A DNA stretch of 49,214 bases from Mycobacterium sp. E3251. GTDB lineage: Bacteria > Actinomycetota > Actinomycetes > Mycobacteriales > Mycobacteriaceae. Positions within the stretch are counted from its first letter, which is position 1. Each line of letters opens with the position of its first letter. The position numbers were made by a program, and so were the translations under genes. Shown in pieces: positions 19,165 through 34,963 of this stretch. The notes beneath the pieces are model-generated. The model was not told the origin of the DNA. It was given only the letters and a program-made list of their open reading frames with translations, and did not search any database. Location of the stretch: NCBI RefSeq assembly GCF_001666835.1, contig NZ_LZJF01000154.1, forward strand, positions 1 through 49,214, in the 5' to 3' direction.

Positions 19165-19880
19165 TTTGCCTCCGTAAATAGTGGTTCCCGCCGCTCGAGC
19201 AACTCGGTGGCGAAGTCGTGGTAGGCCGCGCGCAGCCGGGCCCCGGGCCAGTCGTCCGGCAGCAGTTCGTCGGGCAGCACCGGGTCGGTGAGCAGGTGCC
19301 GCACCGTCGCCGCCGCGACCACGAAACGGCCGGGAATGTCTGGTGCGGTGGCCATCTCGTCGAGCAGCCGGTGGCCGGCGCGGGCCCAGGCCGGCAGGTC
19401 CCACAGCTGGGCGGCCAGCCGGGCGGGATCGTCGTCGCGGGCCCGCAGGACGTGCACGCGGGCATCGATCTCGGGATCGAGATCGATGCCCAGGTTGTCG
19501 GGTCGCATCCAGACGCCCTCGCGTAGTTCGCCGAAGCGCTTGCCGTGCAGGGCGTTTCGAAGGGCGGCCCGGGTCCGCGCGTCACCGCCCACGCTGGTCA
19601 CGATCAGCGTGATCCACTCCCCGCGCCACGGCCGGACCCGCGGGTTGATGGCGTCGTCCTGCCGCCGCTGGCGGGCAAGTAGGCGATCCGAGAGCCGGTA
19701 GCCGTCGGCGGAGCGGATAAGGTCACCGGCGCCGACCATTCGGGTCAGCGCCACTCGCAGGGCCGTCTCTTTGATGCCGAAATCGGCGGTGAGTCTGACC
19801 AATTCGCTCGCACTGGCGCAGGCCGGGTGGGCCCCCAGCAGCACGCTGAGCACCACCGACCGGGCCGTCATGGTGGGCAC
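19161..19880 (-). CDS. PaaX-family transcriptional regulator
   Basis: 239 aa from a GTG at 19880; an ATG three codons later (19871) is equally possible because neither has a clear ribosome site. The N-terminus is a winged-helix region (ARSVVLSVLLGAHP, FGIKETALRVALTRMVGAGD), followed by the PaaX linker WRGEWITLIVTSV and a C-terminal helical domain. PaaX regulators sense phenylacetyl-CoA or related acyl-CoAs and repress catabolic operons. It is embedded between echA4 (3 bp after its stop) and echA5 (4-bp overlap), so it probably controls the operon it belongs to. The ligand is unknown. Confidence 0.85.
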   Translation of the reverse strand: MPTMTARSVVLSVLLGAHPACASASELVRLTADFGIKETALRVALTRMVGAGDLIRSADGYRLSDRLLARQRRQDDAINPRVRPWRGEWITLIVTSVGGDARTRAALRNALHGKRFGELREGVWMRPDNLGIDLDPEIDARVHVLRARDDDPARLAAQLWDLPAWARAGHRLLDEMATAPDIPGRFVVAAATVRHLLTDPVLPDELLPDDWPGARLRAAYHDFATELLERREPLFTEAK

Positions 19881-19883
19881 GGT

Positions 19884-20822
19884 TTACACCTGTGACGCGC
19901 GGCGGCCGTAGTCACCGAAGGGTTCGTCGCGATGCCGCACCGCGTCGCGGAATCCGTGCTCCACGGCGTCGGCGACGAAGGCGTGACCTTCCGGGGTGTG
20001 CCGGGCAACGCCGTCGAACACGGTGCTGACCATCCTGCTGGTGGCCACACCCTGTTGCAGCAGAGCCGAATTCAGCGCGAGCTTGACCATCATCAGCTGG
20101 TTGACGGGCACCGCGGCGATCCGCTGCACGAGCCGTTCGGTGCGCTCGTCGAGGTCCGCCGGGTCCGGGGCCTCGACCGCCAGCCCCCACTCGGCCGCCT
20201 GCGCGCCGGTGATGCAATCACCGGTGAACAGCAGGCGCTTGGCGCGCTGGTCGCCGAGCCGGTGCGCCCACAGCCCGGCCGCCGGGACGCCCCACACCCG
20301 CGTGGGCGGGTAGCCGATCTTGGCGTCGGCGGCGGCGATCACCTGGTCGGCATGCAGCGCGATGTCGGTGCCCCCGGCCACGCAGTAACCGTGGATCTTG
20401 ACCACCGTCGGCTTGTCGGCGTGCATCAGGCTGGAGAAGCCGCGCACGAATCGACTCATCATCTGGTAGTCGATCATCGGGTCCCACGGCTGGTCGGGTA
20501 AGTGGTTGACCGCCTGCGTCTTTCCGCTCAGCACGGTGCCCTCGTAGGCGCCGGTCCCGCCGGCCGAGCCGGTGCGGTCGGCATAGGCGCTCAGGTCGAA
20601 CCCGGCGCAGAACCCCTCGCCGCGGCCCGACACCAGGATGACGTGCACGCCTGCGTCGAGGTCGGCGCGCTCGACCAGCGCCGAGAGCTCCAGCGGGGTG
20701 TCCGCGACGATCGCGTTGCCCTTCTCCGGGCGGTTGAAGGTGATCCGGGCAACCCGGTCGGTGACCTCGTAGGTCATGGTCTTCAGGTTGTCGAAGTCGA
20801 CCGGCCTGATCGCGTGCGTCAT
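19884..20822 (-). CDS. echA4: Enoyl-CoA hydratase family protein (EchA4-like)
   Basis: 312 aa from the ATG at 20822, overlapping the fadE8 stop by 4 bp; the much longer frame upstream is a shadow of fadE8. Crotonase motifs: ARITFNRPEKGNAIVADTPL, GRGEGFCAGFDLSAYAD and KIHGYCVAGGTDIALHADQV, the last two forming the oxyanion hole. An insertion (DRTGSAGGTGAYEGTVLSGK) and a long C-terminal helical part make it larger than ordinary hydratases of about 260 aa. Where hydratases have Glu after AGG, this protein has Thr-Asp, so it may be another crotonase type rather than a hydratase. Part of the fadE8 operon. Confidence 0.84.
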   Translation of the reverse strand: MTHAIRPVDFDNLKTMTYEVTDRVARITFNRPEKGNAIVADTPLELSALVERADLDAGVHVILVSGRGEGFCAGFDLSAYADRTGSAGGTGAYEGTVLSGKTQAVNHLPDQPWDPMIDYQMMSRFVRGFSSLMHADKPTVVKIHGYCVAGGTDIALHADQVIAAADAKIGYPPTRVWGVPAAGLWAHRLGDQRAKRLLFTGDCITGAQAAEWGLAVEAPDPADLDERTERLVQRIAAVPVNQLMMVKLALNSALLQQGVATSRMVSTVFDGVARHTPEGHAFVADAVEHGFRDAVRHRDEPFGDYGRRASQV

Positions 20823-22447
20823 CCCTTTACTAGAGCACGCTCGAGGATCGGGGCCATATCGAGGCCGGCGGGCATGGTGCCGTAGGCCCCGCCCCACTGG
20901 CGGTCGAGCCGGGTGGTCAGGAAGGCCTCCGCGACGGCGGGGTGGCCGTGGCGGACCAGCAGCGAACCCTGCAGCGCCAGACAGATGTCCTCGGCCACCT
21001 TGCGGGCGCGGTGCGCGATGGTGTCCAGGTCGGTCAGGTCGTGGCGCAGCCGCTCGACGTGACCGCCGAGTCGCGGGTCCGCGCCGGCGCTTTCGGCCAG
21101 CTCGGCGAACAGCACCTCGACGCACTCGGGCCGGGTGGCCATGGCGCGCAACGTGTCCAGCGCGCTGACGTTGCCCGAGCCCTCCCAGATGCCCATCAGC
21201 GGCGCCTCGCGGAACAACCGCGGCATGCCCGAGTCCTCGACATATCCGTTGCCGCCCAGGCATTCCAGCGCCTCGGCGGCGTGCGGGGTGGCGCGCTTGC
21301 ACACCCAGTACTTGCTGGCCGCCAGGCCGATGCGCCGCAGCAGCGCCTCCTGGTCGTCGCCGCGCAACGCCTTGTCGGTGGCGCCGGCCATCCGCATCGC
21401 GACGATGGTCGCGGCCTCGGCCTCCACGGCGAGGTCGGCCAGCACGTTGCGCATCAGCGGCTGGTCGATCAGGTAGGCGCCGAACGCCTTTCGGTGCTGG
21501 GCGTGGTGGATGGCGCGGGTGAGGCCGGTGCGCATGCTGGTGGCGCTGCCCAGGGTGCAGTCCAGGCGGGTCAGGTTGACCATCTCGATGATGGTGGGGA
21601 CGCCGCGGCCCTCCTCGCCCACCAGCCACGCGGTCGCACCGTCGTACTCGACCTCGCTGGAGGCGTTGGCGTGGTTGCCGAGCTTGTCCTTGAGGCGCTG
21701 CAGGAACATTCGGTTGCGGGTGCCGTCGGGCAGCACCCGCGGCAACAGGAAGCACGACAGCCCGCCCGGGGCCTGCGCGAGCACCAGGAAGATGTCGCAC
21801 ATCGGCGCCGAGGTGAACCACTTGTGGCCCGTCAGGCTGTAGCTGCCATCTGCGTTCGGGGTCGCCTGCGTGGTGCCGGCGCGCACGTCGGATCCGCCCT
21901 GCTTCTCGGTCATCGACATGCCGGCGGTGATCCCGCGCTTGGTGGTGGCCAGCTTGAGTTCGGGATCGTATTCGCGGCTGGTCAGCAGGGGCTCGTAAAC
22001 GGCGGCGAGCTCGGGGTTGTAGCGCAGCGCGGGGACCACGGCGTAGGTCATCGAGATCGGGCAGGTGTGGCCGGGCTCGACGTTCCAGACCGACATCTTC
22101 GCCGCCCGCACCACGTGCGCGCCCGGGCGGTCGTCGGCCCACGGCGCGGCGTGGATGCCGGTGGCGATCGCCGTGCGCATCAACTCGTGGTAGGCCGGGT
22201 CGTACTCGACCTCGTCGACCCGATGGCCGTACTTGTCGTGGGTGTGCAGGATGGGCCGGTTGCGGTCGGCGAGCTCGCCCCAGCGCTGCGCTTCGGGGCC
22301 ACCCGCGATCGCGCCCACCTCGTTCACCTCTTCCAGTCCCCATTCCCCGCCCTCGCGGATCAGGGCCTCGACGAGCACCGCGGACGTCGCGGGGTTGTAA
22401 TTCTCCAGCGGGGGGACCTGGTTGGTGACGACATGCGTATCCGACAT
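20819..22447 (-). CDS. fadE8: Acyl-CoA dehydrogenase, AidB-like (FadE8)
   Basis: 542 aa from the ATG at 22447, giving MSDTHVVTNQVPPLENYNPA as in relatives. The acyl-CoA dehydrogenase fold is clear: the FAD/substrate segment AGMSMTEKQGGSDVRAGTTQ, TGHKWFTSAPMCDIFLVLAQ, and near the C-terminus ECLGGNGYVEDSGMPRLFRE. The overall length and the RLDCTLGSATSMR helix point to the AidB-like subgroup, whose members include both alkylation-response flavoproteins and lipid dehydrogenases. The position before two crotonases argues for acyl-CoA oxidation. A TAACAT hexamer seven bases before the start suggests a leaderless mRNA. Confidence 0.9.
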   Translation of the reverse strand: MSDTHVVTNQVPPLENYNPATSAVLVEALIREGGEWGLEEVNEVGAIAGGPEAQRWGELADRNRPILHTHDKYGHRVDEVEYDPAYHELMRTAIATGIHAAPWADDRPGAHVVRAAKMSVWNVEPGHTCPISMTYAVVPALRYNPELAAVYEPLLTSREYDPELKLATTKRGITAGMSMTEKQGGSDVRAGTTQATPNADGSYSLTGHKWFTSAPMCDIFLVLAQAPGGLSCFLLPRVLPDGTRNRMFLQRLKDKLGNHANASSEVEYDGATAWLVGEEGRGVPTIIEMVNLTRLDCTLGSATSMRTGLTRAIHHAQHRKAFGAYLIDQPLMRNVLADLAVEAEAATIVAMRMAGATDKALRGDDQEALLRRIGLAASKYWVCKRATPHAAEALECLGGNGYVEDSGMPRLFREAPLMGIWEGSGNVSALDTLRAMATRPECVEVLFAELAESAGADPRLGGHVERLRHDLTDLDTIAHRARKVAEDICLALQGSLLVRHGHPAVAEAFLTTRLDRQWGGAYGTMPAGLDMAPILERALVKG

Positions 22448-22454
22448 GCCACTC

Positions 22455-22460
22455 ATGTTA
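22455..22460 (-). promoter_or_regulatory. Candidate -10 element for leaderless fadE8 transcript
   Basis: On the minus strand TAACAT is followed by seven bases and then the fadE8 ATG. TTGTGC lies 16 bases further upstream as a weak -35. The region overlaps a small palindrome, ACATG-N5-CATGT (22444-22458), which includes the start codon and could be a regulator site. Confidence 0.42.
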
Positions 22461-22498
22461 CATTTTTCCGACAGCCGCACAAGAGGTGTAATAGGGCG

Positions 22499-23329
22499 TT
22501 ACCGTGGGTGCGCGGCGAAGAATTCCCAGAGCGTCCGTGCGGCGAACGGGGGCCACTCGTGACCGCCCGCCTCGATCGTGATCAGCGTGACGCCGCGGCT
22601 GCCCGCACATCCCGCCGTCGACGTGTTGAGGGGGCCATTCGTCGTGGTCGCCGGGGCCGCGCACTGATCGACGTTGCGCCAGAACGCATTCACCTCGGGT
22701 ACCGAGGGACCGTTGATCACGCTGAAGCCCTGCCCGCCGCCGTAGGGCACCAGCCGATCCGCCGTGCCGTGGATGTGCACGATCGAGACCGGACGCGGGT
22801 TGGGGCAGCGGTTGAGCTGGGTGCCCGCCACCGGTCCGATCGCGGCGAAGAGGTCGGTGGTGCAAGCCAGCGTGTAGGCCATGATGGCGCCGTTACTCAT
22901 GCCGGCGACATAGACGCGGGCGGGGTCGGTGCCGAGGTGCTTGGCGATGTCGGCGACGGCCGCGCTGACGAAGGCGACGTCGTCGACACCCTCCCGCCCC
23001 GGCCGGCCGCAGCAGCCTTCCCCGTCGACGTTCCAGGCCCGCTCGAGTCCATCCGGGTACGCGACGACGAACTTGGCCGAATCGGCCAATTCGTCCCAAC
23101 CGTAATCCCTTTCGACCTGTCTCGCGCTCCCGGAATAGCCATGCAGCACGACGACGAGCGGCGGCGAAGCGGGTTTGCCCGCCGGTTCGTAGAGCCGGTA
23201 GCTGCGATCGTGTCCGCCCACTTCGAGGTGGTGCAGGCTGGTCCCGGTGACGAAGCCGGAGGGCGGCGCCGGCGAACAGCTCACGACCAGCAGGACGACC
23301 CGGAGGAGGGTTACGAGCCGACCAAGCAC
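22499..23329 (-). CDS. lpqP: Lipoprotein esterase of the PHB-depolymerase/feruloyl esterase type (LpqP-like)
   Basis: 276 aa from a GTG at 23329. A short signal peptide ends in a lipobox (LLVVSCSP) with Cys18 as the lipidation site. The alpha/beta hydrolase domain has PLVVVLHGYSGSA, the nucleophile motif AGMSNGA (Gly-x-Ser-x-Gly), a likely acid in HGTADRLVPYGGG and the terminal His in EAGGHEWPP. Several Cys (GCCGR, TTDLFAAI region, DQCAAP, AGCAG) suggest disulfides outside the membrane. It is a cell-envelope esterase of unknown substrate. It begins 10 bp after the endonuclease IV stop, in a probable two-gene operon. Confidence 0.85.
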   Translation of the reverse strand: MLGRLVTLLRVVLLVVSCSPAPPSGFVTGTSLHHLEVGGHDRSYRLYEPAGKPASPPLVVVLHGYSGSARQVERDYGWDELADSAKFVVAYPDGLERAWNVDGEGCCGRPGREGVDDVAFVSAAVADIAKHLGTDPARVYVAGMSNGAIMAYTLACTTDLFAAIGPVAGTQLNRCPNPRPVSIVHIHGTADRLVPYGGGQGFSVINGPSVPEVNAFWRNVDQCAAPATTTNGPLNTSTAGCAGSRGVTLITIEAGGHEWPPFAARTLWEFFAAHPR

Positions 23330-23339
23330 GGGCCGGGTC

Positions 23340-24095
23340 TCAGCCGCCGGTCTTTTCCCGCAGGAACGCGATGTCGTCCTTGCGGCCCTCGTCGGCGGTC
23401 TCGCAGATGACCGGCGCGTCGGCGGCCTTGACGACCGCGGCGAGCAGCTCGGGATCGATCTGGCCGGTGCCGAAGTTGGCGTGCCGGTCGGCGCCCGAGC
23501 CGGCGGCGTCGCGCGAGTCGTTGCAGTGCACCAGGTCGATGCGTCCGGTCAGGGCCTTGATCCGGTCCACCGCGTCGATCAGCTCCTCACCCGCGGCCCA
23601 CGCGTGGCAGGTGTCCAGGCAGAAGCCGATTCCCTTGTCGCCGATGCGATCCCAGAGCCTGCCGATGGTGTCGAAGTGGCGCGCCATCGCGTGGTCACCG
23701 CCGGCGGTGTTCTCCAGGTACACCTGCACCTCGGTTTCGAGGTAGTCCAGCGCCTTGACCCAGCGCTCGAAGCCGGCCTCCATGTCGTCGTCGTCGGCGT
23801 GGCCGCCGTGCACGATCACCGCCGTCGCGTTGATCTCCGACGCCGCGTCGCAGGTGTCCTGCAGGATCTTGCGCGAGGGGATGCGGATGCGGTTGTTGGC
23901 CGAAGCCACGTTGATCAGGTACGGCGCGTGGACATACAGCGGGATGGTGGACGCCTTCAGCGCCTCGGCGTCGTCGCGCGGCTTGGGCTTCTTCCAGCTC
24001 TGCGGGTTGCCCAGGAAGAACTGCACCGCGTCGGCGCCATCCGCCTGGGCGGCGGCCAGGGGGTCGTCGTTGTGGACATGTGAACCGATGAGCAC
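23340..24095 (-). CDS. nfo: Endonuclease IV (AP endonuclease)
   Basis: 251 aa from a GTG at 24095 (reads [20 protein letters not shown]); the longer frame to 24422 is not supported. Zinc-site motifs of the family are present: [58 protein letters not shown] with [11 protein letters not shown] and [10 protein letters not shown]. It cleaves DNA 5' of abasic sites in base excision repair; the M. tuberculosis name is End. A TACACT hexamer six bases before GTG suggests a leaderless mRNA. It is followed closely by lpqP. A 38-bp dyad lies 58 bp upstream. Confidence 0.95.
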   Translation of the reverse strand: MLIGSHVHNDDPLAAAQADGADAVQFFLGNPQSWKKPKPRDDAEALKASTIPLYVHAPYLINVASANNRIRIPSRKILQDTCDAASEINATAVIVHGGHADDDDMEAGFERWVKALDYLETEVQVYLENTAGGDHAMARHFDTIGRLWDRIGDKGIGFCLDTCHAWAAGEELIDAVDRIKALTGRIDLVHCNDSRDAAGSGADRHANFGTGQIDPELLAAVVKAADAPVICETADEGRKDDIAFLREKTGG

Positions 24096-24101
24096 GCGGC
24101 C

Positions 24102-24107
24102 AGTGTA
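24102..24107 (-). promoter_or_regulatory. Candidate -10 element for leaderless endonuclease IV transcript
   Basis: On the minus strand TACACT, then GGCCGC (six bases), then the GTG at 24095. This is the exact spacing of mycobacterial leaderless starts. No Shine-Dalgarno precedes the gene and no -35 consensus is visible. Confidence 0.5.
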
Positions 24108-24152
24108 GTTGGGAAGCCGGGCGCGAGGAGGTGCGCGGAACCAATAGGCGAG

Positions 24153-24190
24153 CCCCAAATTCGATAGCGCCCGCGATATCAAATTCGGGG
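24153..24190. repeat. 38-bp near-perfect inverted repeat between rpoC and endonuclease IV
   Basis: Pairing base i with 39-i gives 15 matches of 19. The mismatches fall at regular positions 5, 10, 15 and the centre, so matched blocks CCCC, AATT, GATA and CGC alternate with single mismatches. The arms contain the direct repeat CAAATTCG. It has no U tract and lies between the rpoBC terminator and the endonuclease IV promoter, so a protein-binding site is more likely than a terminator. No family of repeats is recognised. Confidence 0.65.
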
Positions 24191-24280
24191 ATCGAGTGGT
24201 GGTCCTTGAGCGGTACCGATGTGGCGAATGATGCGGCCGCGTTGGGCGGGCGCCACACCAGGGTGACGCTCGGGCCAACG

Positions 24281-24309
24281 AAAAAGCCCCGGGCGAACCC
24301 GGGGCTTTT
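24281..24309 (-). terminator. Intrinsic terminator of rpoBC
   Basis: A perfect 12-bp stem, AAAAGCCCCGGG (24282-24293) with CCCGGGGCTTTT (24298-24309). On the transcribed minus strand the loop is UUCG and the stem is followed by five U. It lies 67 bases after the rpoC stop. It would also work weakly from the other side. Confidence 0.9.
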
Positions 24310-24375
24310 CGGTGTGGACTCGATTCGATTGTCCGACTCCTCAGCGGCGAGTTACCTCGCCGCATCGTCGTCGAA

Positions 24376-28350
<3,975 letters not shown>

Positions 28351-28367
28351 TTAGTAACTAAAAGTGA

Positions 28368-31991
<3,624 letters not shown>

Positions 31992-32011
31992 TCACGCGCA
32001 CAACTAAAGAA

Positions 32012-32040
32012 CTAAGCCGCTAGAGGGGGCTCAGGCTTAG
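32012..32040. repeat. Inverted repeat in the rpoB leader
   Basis: CTAAGCC (32012-32018) and GGCTTAG (32034-32040) form a perfect 7-bp dyad around 15 bases. It lies about 105 bases before rpoB, just downstream of a TTGACA. It could be a leader hairpin or an operator; the 22-bp centre distance fits two helical turns. Confidence 0.5.
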
Positions 32041-32095
32041 ACCACATTGTCAAGTGGCGGGTGAGGTGGGCAGGAGGTAGCCAGCGCAACGTCCA

Positions 32096-32124
32096 ACAAT
32101 AGCGCAGGGCGGCGCATTCCTCAA
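32096..32124 (-). promoter_or_regulatory. rpoB promoter
   Basis: TTGAGG (32124-32119), spacer of 17, TATTGT (32101-32096) on the minus strand. The -10 is identical to that of the rpsL promoter in this window. Transcription would start near 32089. Confidence 0.6.
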
Positions 32125-32280
32125 CTGTCCAGCACAAGCGATCCAGGGACATCGGCGCTGGCTGGCATCTCGACTTTCCACTGGATCCATGCTGCCCAAC
32201 AGACTGGCCGGTTTACGCCCCGTCGTCAAGAGGGCGGGCCGGGAGAGTTACGCGAAGTTATCGCAACTCGAACCGGGCCG

Positions 32281-33291
32281 CTAGTCGCCGACTTCGTGCG
32301 CACGGTACTTGTGGGTGCCCTCCATGTCGTCGATGATCGCGGCCTGTGCCTTCTGCGGCAGGGTGTGCAGGATCTCGCGCACCCGCGCCTGGCGGCGGGC
32401 GACGGCCTTGCGCTCCGGCATTCCCGGCGAGGCGACGATCTGCGGGGGCACCCCCTCGATCTCCTCGACACCGCCGGCGTGCTGACCGGCCTCGAGGGCG
32501 GCCTGCTCTTCGGCCATCGTCGACTCGTCCTTTTCCTCGGACATGCCGATCGGCCCGATGCGGCGGCCGTTGAGGAACTGCCGCACCACCGGCTCGTCAC
32601 TGGTCAGCAGCACCTCGCGCGGGCCGAACATGACCAGCTTGCGCCGGAAGAGCATGCCCATGTTGTCCGGAACGGTGCGGGCGATGTTGATGTTGTGCGT
32701 GACGATCAGGACGGTGGCGTCGATTTGGGCGTTGATGTCGAGGATCAGCTGGCTCAGGTAGGCGGTACGGACCGGGTCCAGACCCGAGTCCGGCTCGTCG
32801 CAAAGGATGATCTGCGGGTCCATCACCAGGGCGCGGGCCAGGCTGGCGCGCTTGCGCATACCGCCCGAGATCTCGCCGGGGAACTTCTTCTCGTCGCCGC
32901 CCAGACCCACCAGGGTCAGCTTCTCCATGACGATGTCACGGATCTCGCCTTCCTTCTTCTTGGTGTGCTCGCGCAACGGGAAGGCGGCGTTGTCGAACAG
33001 GTTCATCGAACCGAACAGCGCGCCGTCCTGGAACATGACGCCGAACAGCGTGCGGATCTCGTAGAGCTCCTTGGCCGAGCACTGCAGGATGTCGGTGCCG
33101 TCGATGACGACCGAGCCGCGCTCCGGCCGCAGCAGACCGATCAGGGACTTCAGAAACACCGATTTGCCGGTACCCGACGGCCCCAGCAGCACGCTGACCT
33201 CCCCGGCCGGGATCTCCAGCGTCACGTCTTCCCAAATCCTCGACGACCCGAAGGACTTCGTGAGGCCGTTCACCTCAATAGCGACACCCAT
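32281..33291 (-). CDS. mkl: Mkl/MceG, ATPase of Mce lipid import systems
   Basis: 336 aa from the ATG at 33291, with AAGGA in front. ABC ATPase motifs: Walker A LLGPSGTGKSVFLKSLIG, Q-loop VMFQDGALF, signature EISGGMRKRASLARAL, Walker B IILCDEPDSGLDP and the H-loop His in VTHN. This is the MlaF-like subgroup. A C-terminal extension of about 90 residues (after NGRRIGPIG) is typical of the mycobacterial protein and helps its stability with Mce complexes. It energises import of cholesterol and fatty acids by Mce transporters encoded elsewhere. It stands alone between rpoB and the carotenoid oxygenase gene. Confidence 0.93.
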   Translation of the reverse strand: MGVAIEVNGLTKSFGSSRIWEDVTLEIPAGEVSVLLGPSGTGKSVFLKSLIGLLRPERGSVVIDGTDILQCSAKELYEIRTLFGVMFQDGALFGSMNLFDNAAFPLREHTKKKEGEIRDIVMEKLTLVGLGGDEKKFPGEISGGMRKRASLARALVMDPQIILCDEPDSGLDPVRTAYLSQLILDINAQIDATVLIVTHNINIARTVPDNMGMLFRRKLVMFGPREVLLTSDEPVVRQFLNGRRIGPIGMSEEKDESTMAEEQAALEAGQHAGGVEEIEGVPPQIVASPGMPERKAVARRQARVREILHTLPQKAQAAIIDDMEGTHKYRAHEVGD

Positions 33292-33349
33292 GGGAGATCC
33301 TTCCGTCGACGCACATGCCCGCCACCTGCCCTTTTATGTGGCATGAGTC

Positions 33350-33355
33350 ACTGTA
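33350..33355 (-). promoter_or_regulatory. Candidate -10 element for mkl
   Basis: TACAGT on the minus strand, about 58 bases before the mkl ATG. The -35 area is poor. The 169-bp gap between the carotenoid oxygenase stop and mkl also holds a GC-rich hairpin. Confidence 0.38.
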
Positions 33356-33422
33356 GCGCACGCTTGCTGCACGGCATCAGGGTTGCGCGGCACAGCCGAC
33401 AAAAATTGGCTGACCTGAGATC

Positions 33423-33441
33423 CCGCCGCGCTCGGCGGCGG
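33423..33441 (-). terminator. GC-rich hairpin after the carotenoid oxygenase gene
   Basis: CCGCCGC (33423-33429) and GCGGCGG (33435-33441), five-base loop, 19 bases after the stop codon. There is no U run, so termination would be of the weak, tract-less kind. Confidence 0.38.
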
Positions 33442-33460
33442 TCGTCTTATTCAACTCACG

Positions 33461-34954
33461 TTAGCCAGTGGGCGCCCAATTGCCGTGGAAGCCCATCGGC
33501 ACCCGCTGGGGCAGGTGCACGGTGGCCACCGGCTCGAGCGTCGCGGCGTCCAGCAAGACCAACTGGCCTTCGTCGCGCTCGCGGTGATAGCCGTAGCCCA
33601 GCAAAATGCCGTCGTCCTCGGCTCGGTCCGTCGCGGAGCCCCCGGGGTTGGGCACAAAGGACATCTCGCCGAGCAAAAGGTCCGGGTCGAGCGGCGCGAC
33701 CACGCTGCCCCCGGTGGCGTAGTCGTGCTTGTACAGCGCGGACGCGGCGCCCTGGAAGGACGCACCGACGGTGTAGCCGAAGCGGTGTTCCCGGCCCAGC
33801 AGTGTCTCGTTGATCCGCGGGAATTCCTGCGGCCGGTCGTCGCGGCATTCGGTGCTCACCGCGCCGGTCGCGAGGTTGATGGTCCAGCGCTCGAGGGTCG
33901 GCGGGGCTTCGCCGGGCCCGCGCCGGTCGTGGTCGAACATCCGCGCGTACCGCACCACGTCCAGCACCAAAACCTCGGTGCCGTCCCGCATCTCGGAGTA
34001 GGCGTTGAGTGGGTGGTAGACGTAGCAGGGTTCGATGTCGAACCAGCGGATGTCGGAGTTCATGCCCTCGCGCGGCATGACCCCGATGCGCGCCGGGTAG
34101 CCGGGGTCCCAGGCGTACGGCATCCGGTCGGAGTGCTTGGGGTTTCGGTTCATCATCGCGTTGAGCGGGCTCGGCACCCGCACGCGCCCGATCAGCGACT
34201 GCATCACCAGCCGGGCCGGCAGGCCCAGCCAGCGGGGCATGGTCACCGGCAGCACCTGCATCGGGTCGAACGTCACCGGCAGGTCGTAGACGACGACGTA
34301 GGAGTCGGTCAGCGAGAAGTCGTGCATCATCGGCGACCCCGACACCTCGATGTCCACCGTGCGGCGCGCGCGACCCCGGGTGTCGATCACCGAGTACTGC
34401 ACGGTCCGGCCGCGGGCGAACGAGTAAGAGATGGCGTGCAATTCGCCGGTGCGCGGGTCGCGGTGCGGGTGGGCGGTGTAGCCGCCGGCCAGGGTGCCGT
34501 CGAAGTCGCATGTCCCGATGGTGTCCAGCTCGTCGGTCAGCTCGTAGTTGGCCACCCCGCCCTCGACCAGCGCCAGGGTGCGGCCGGCGTGGGCCAGGAC
34601 GTTGGTGTTGGCGCCCAGCGAGAGCATGCCCGCCCGCGGGTTGAGCCGGCCCGGCGTCGGCTCGCCCAGGGCGCCGCACACCGACAGGCTGCGCACCCAC
34701 CGGTTGCGGTACCACTGGGCTTTCCCGTCGCGCAGCGCGACGCCGTGCACCATCCCGTCGCCGCTGAACCAGTGATAGGTGGCGGGGTCGACCTCCTCGG
34801 CCGGGTTGGGACCGTTGCGCAGATAGCGTCCGTCGAGGTGCTCGGGGATGCGGCCGGTGACCGGCAGGTCGGTCGCGGTCACTTCGGCGCGCACCGGCGC
34901 CAGCAGGCCCTCCAGATAGGGATTCCGGGTCTCGGAGATTTGCGCGGACGTCAT
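33461..34954 (-). CDS. Carotenoid/apocarotenoid cleavage oxygenase
   Basis: 497 aa from the ATG at 34954, after a GGAG ribosome site; the frame upstream to 35023 runs through the operator. The retinal pigment epithelium/carotenoid oxygenase fold is shown by PEHLDGRYLRNGPNP, TYHWFSGDGMVHGVALRDG, TAHPHRDPRTGELHAISYSF, PMMHDFSLTDSYVVVYDLP, DIRWFDIEPCYVYHPLNAY and the terminal GFHGNW. The conserved His in these segments should bind the iron. The M. tuberculosis orthologue Rv0654 cleaves carotenoids and apocarotenoids in vitro by published work. It is divergent from a TetR gene across a perfect palindrome. Confidence 0.93.
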   Translation of the reverse strand: MTSAQISETRNPYLEGLLAPVRAEVTATDLPVTGRIPEHLDGRYLRNGPNPAEEVDPATYHWFSGDGMVHGVALRDGKAQWYRNRWVRSLSVCGALGEPTPGRLNPRAGMLSLGANTNVLAHAGRTLALVEGGVANYELTDELDTIGTCDFDGTLAGGYTAHPHRDPRTGELHAISYSFARGRTVQYSVIDTRGRARRTVDIEVSGSPMMHDFSLTDSYVVVYDLPVTFDPMQVLPVTMPRWLGLPARLVMQSLIGRVRVPSPLNAMMNRNPKHSDRMPYAWDPGYPARIGVMPREGMNSDIRWFDIEPCYVYHPLNAYSEMRDGTEVLVLDVVRYARMFDHDRRGPGEAPPTLERWTINLATGAVSTECRDDRPQEFPRINETLLGREHRFGYTVGASFQGAASALYKHDYATGGSVVAPLDPDLLLGEMSFVPNPGGSATDRAEDDGILLGYGYHRERDEGQLVLLDAATLEPVATVHLPQRVPMGFHGNWAPTG

Positions 34955-34963
34955 CGCTGAACT

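Noticed and set aside
17465..19585. 706-codon minus-strand frame spanning the DUF732 gene, echA5 and the PaaX-like gene
   Set aside because: It is a frame-shifted composite of several real genes, not one protein.
20942..23410. 822-codon open frame on the plus strand across fadE8 and lpqP
   Set aside because: Low-complexity Arg/Gly/Val-rich translation without known motifs; the minus-strand genes have complete family motifs.
32048..32053. TTGACA in the rpoB leader as a complete second promoter
   Set aside because: No acceptable -10 hexamer is found 16-19 bases downstream, so it is not listed as a promoter by itself.
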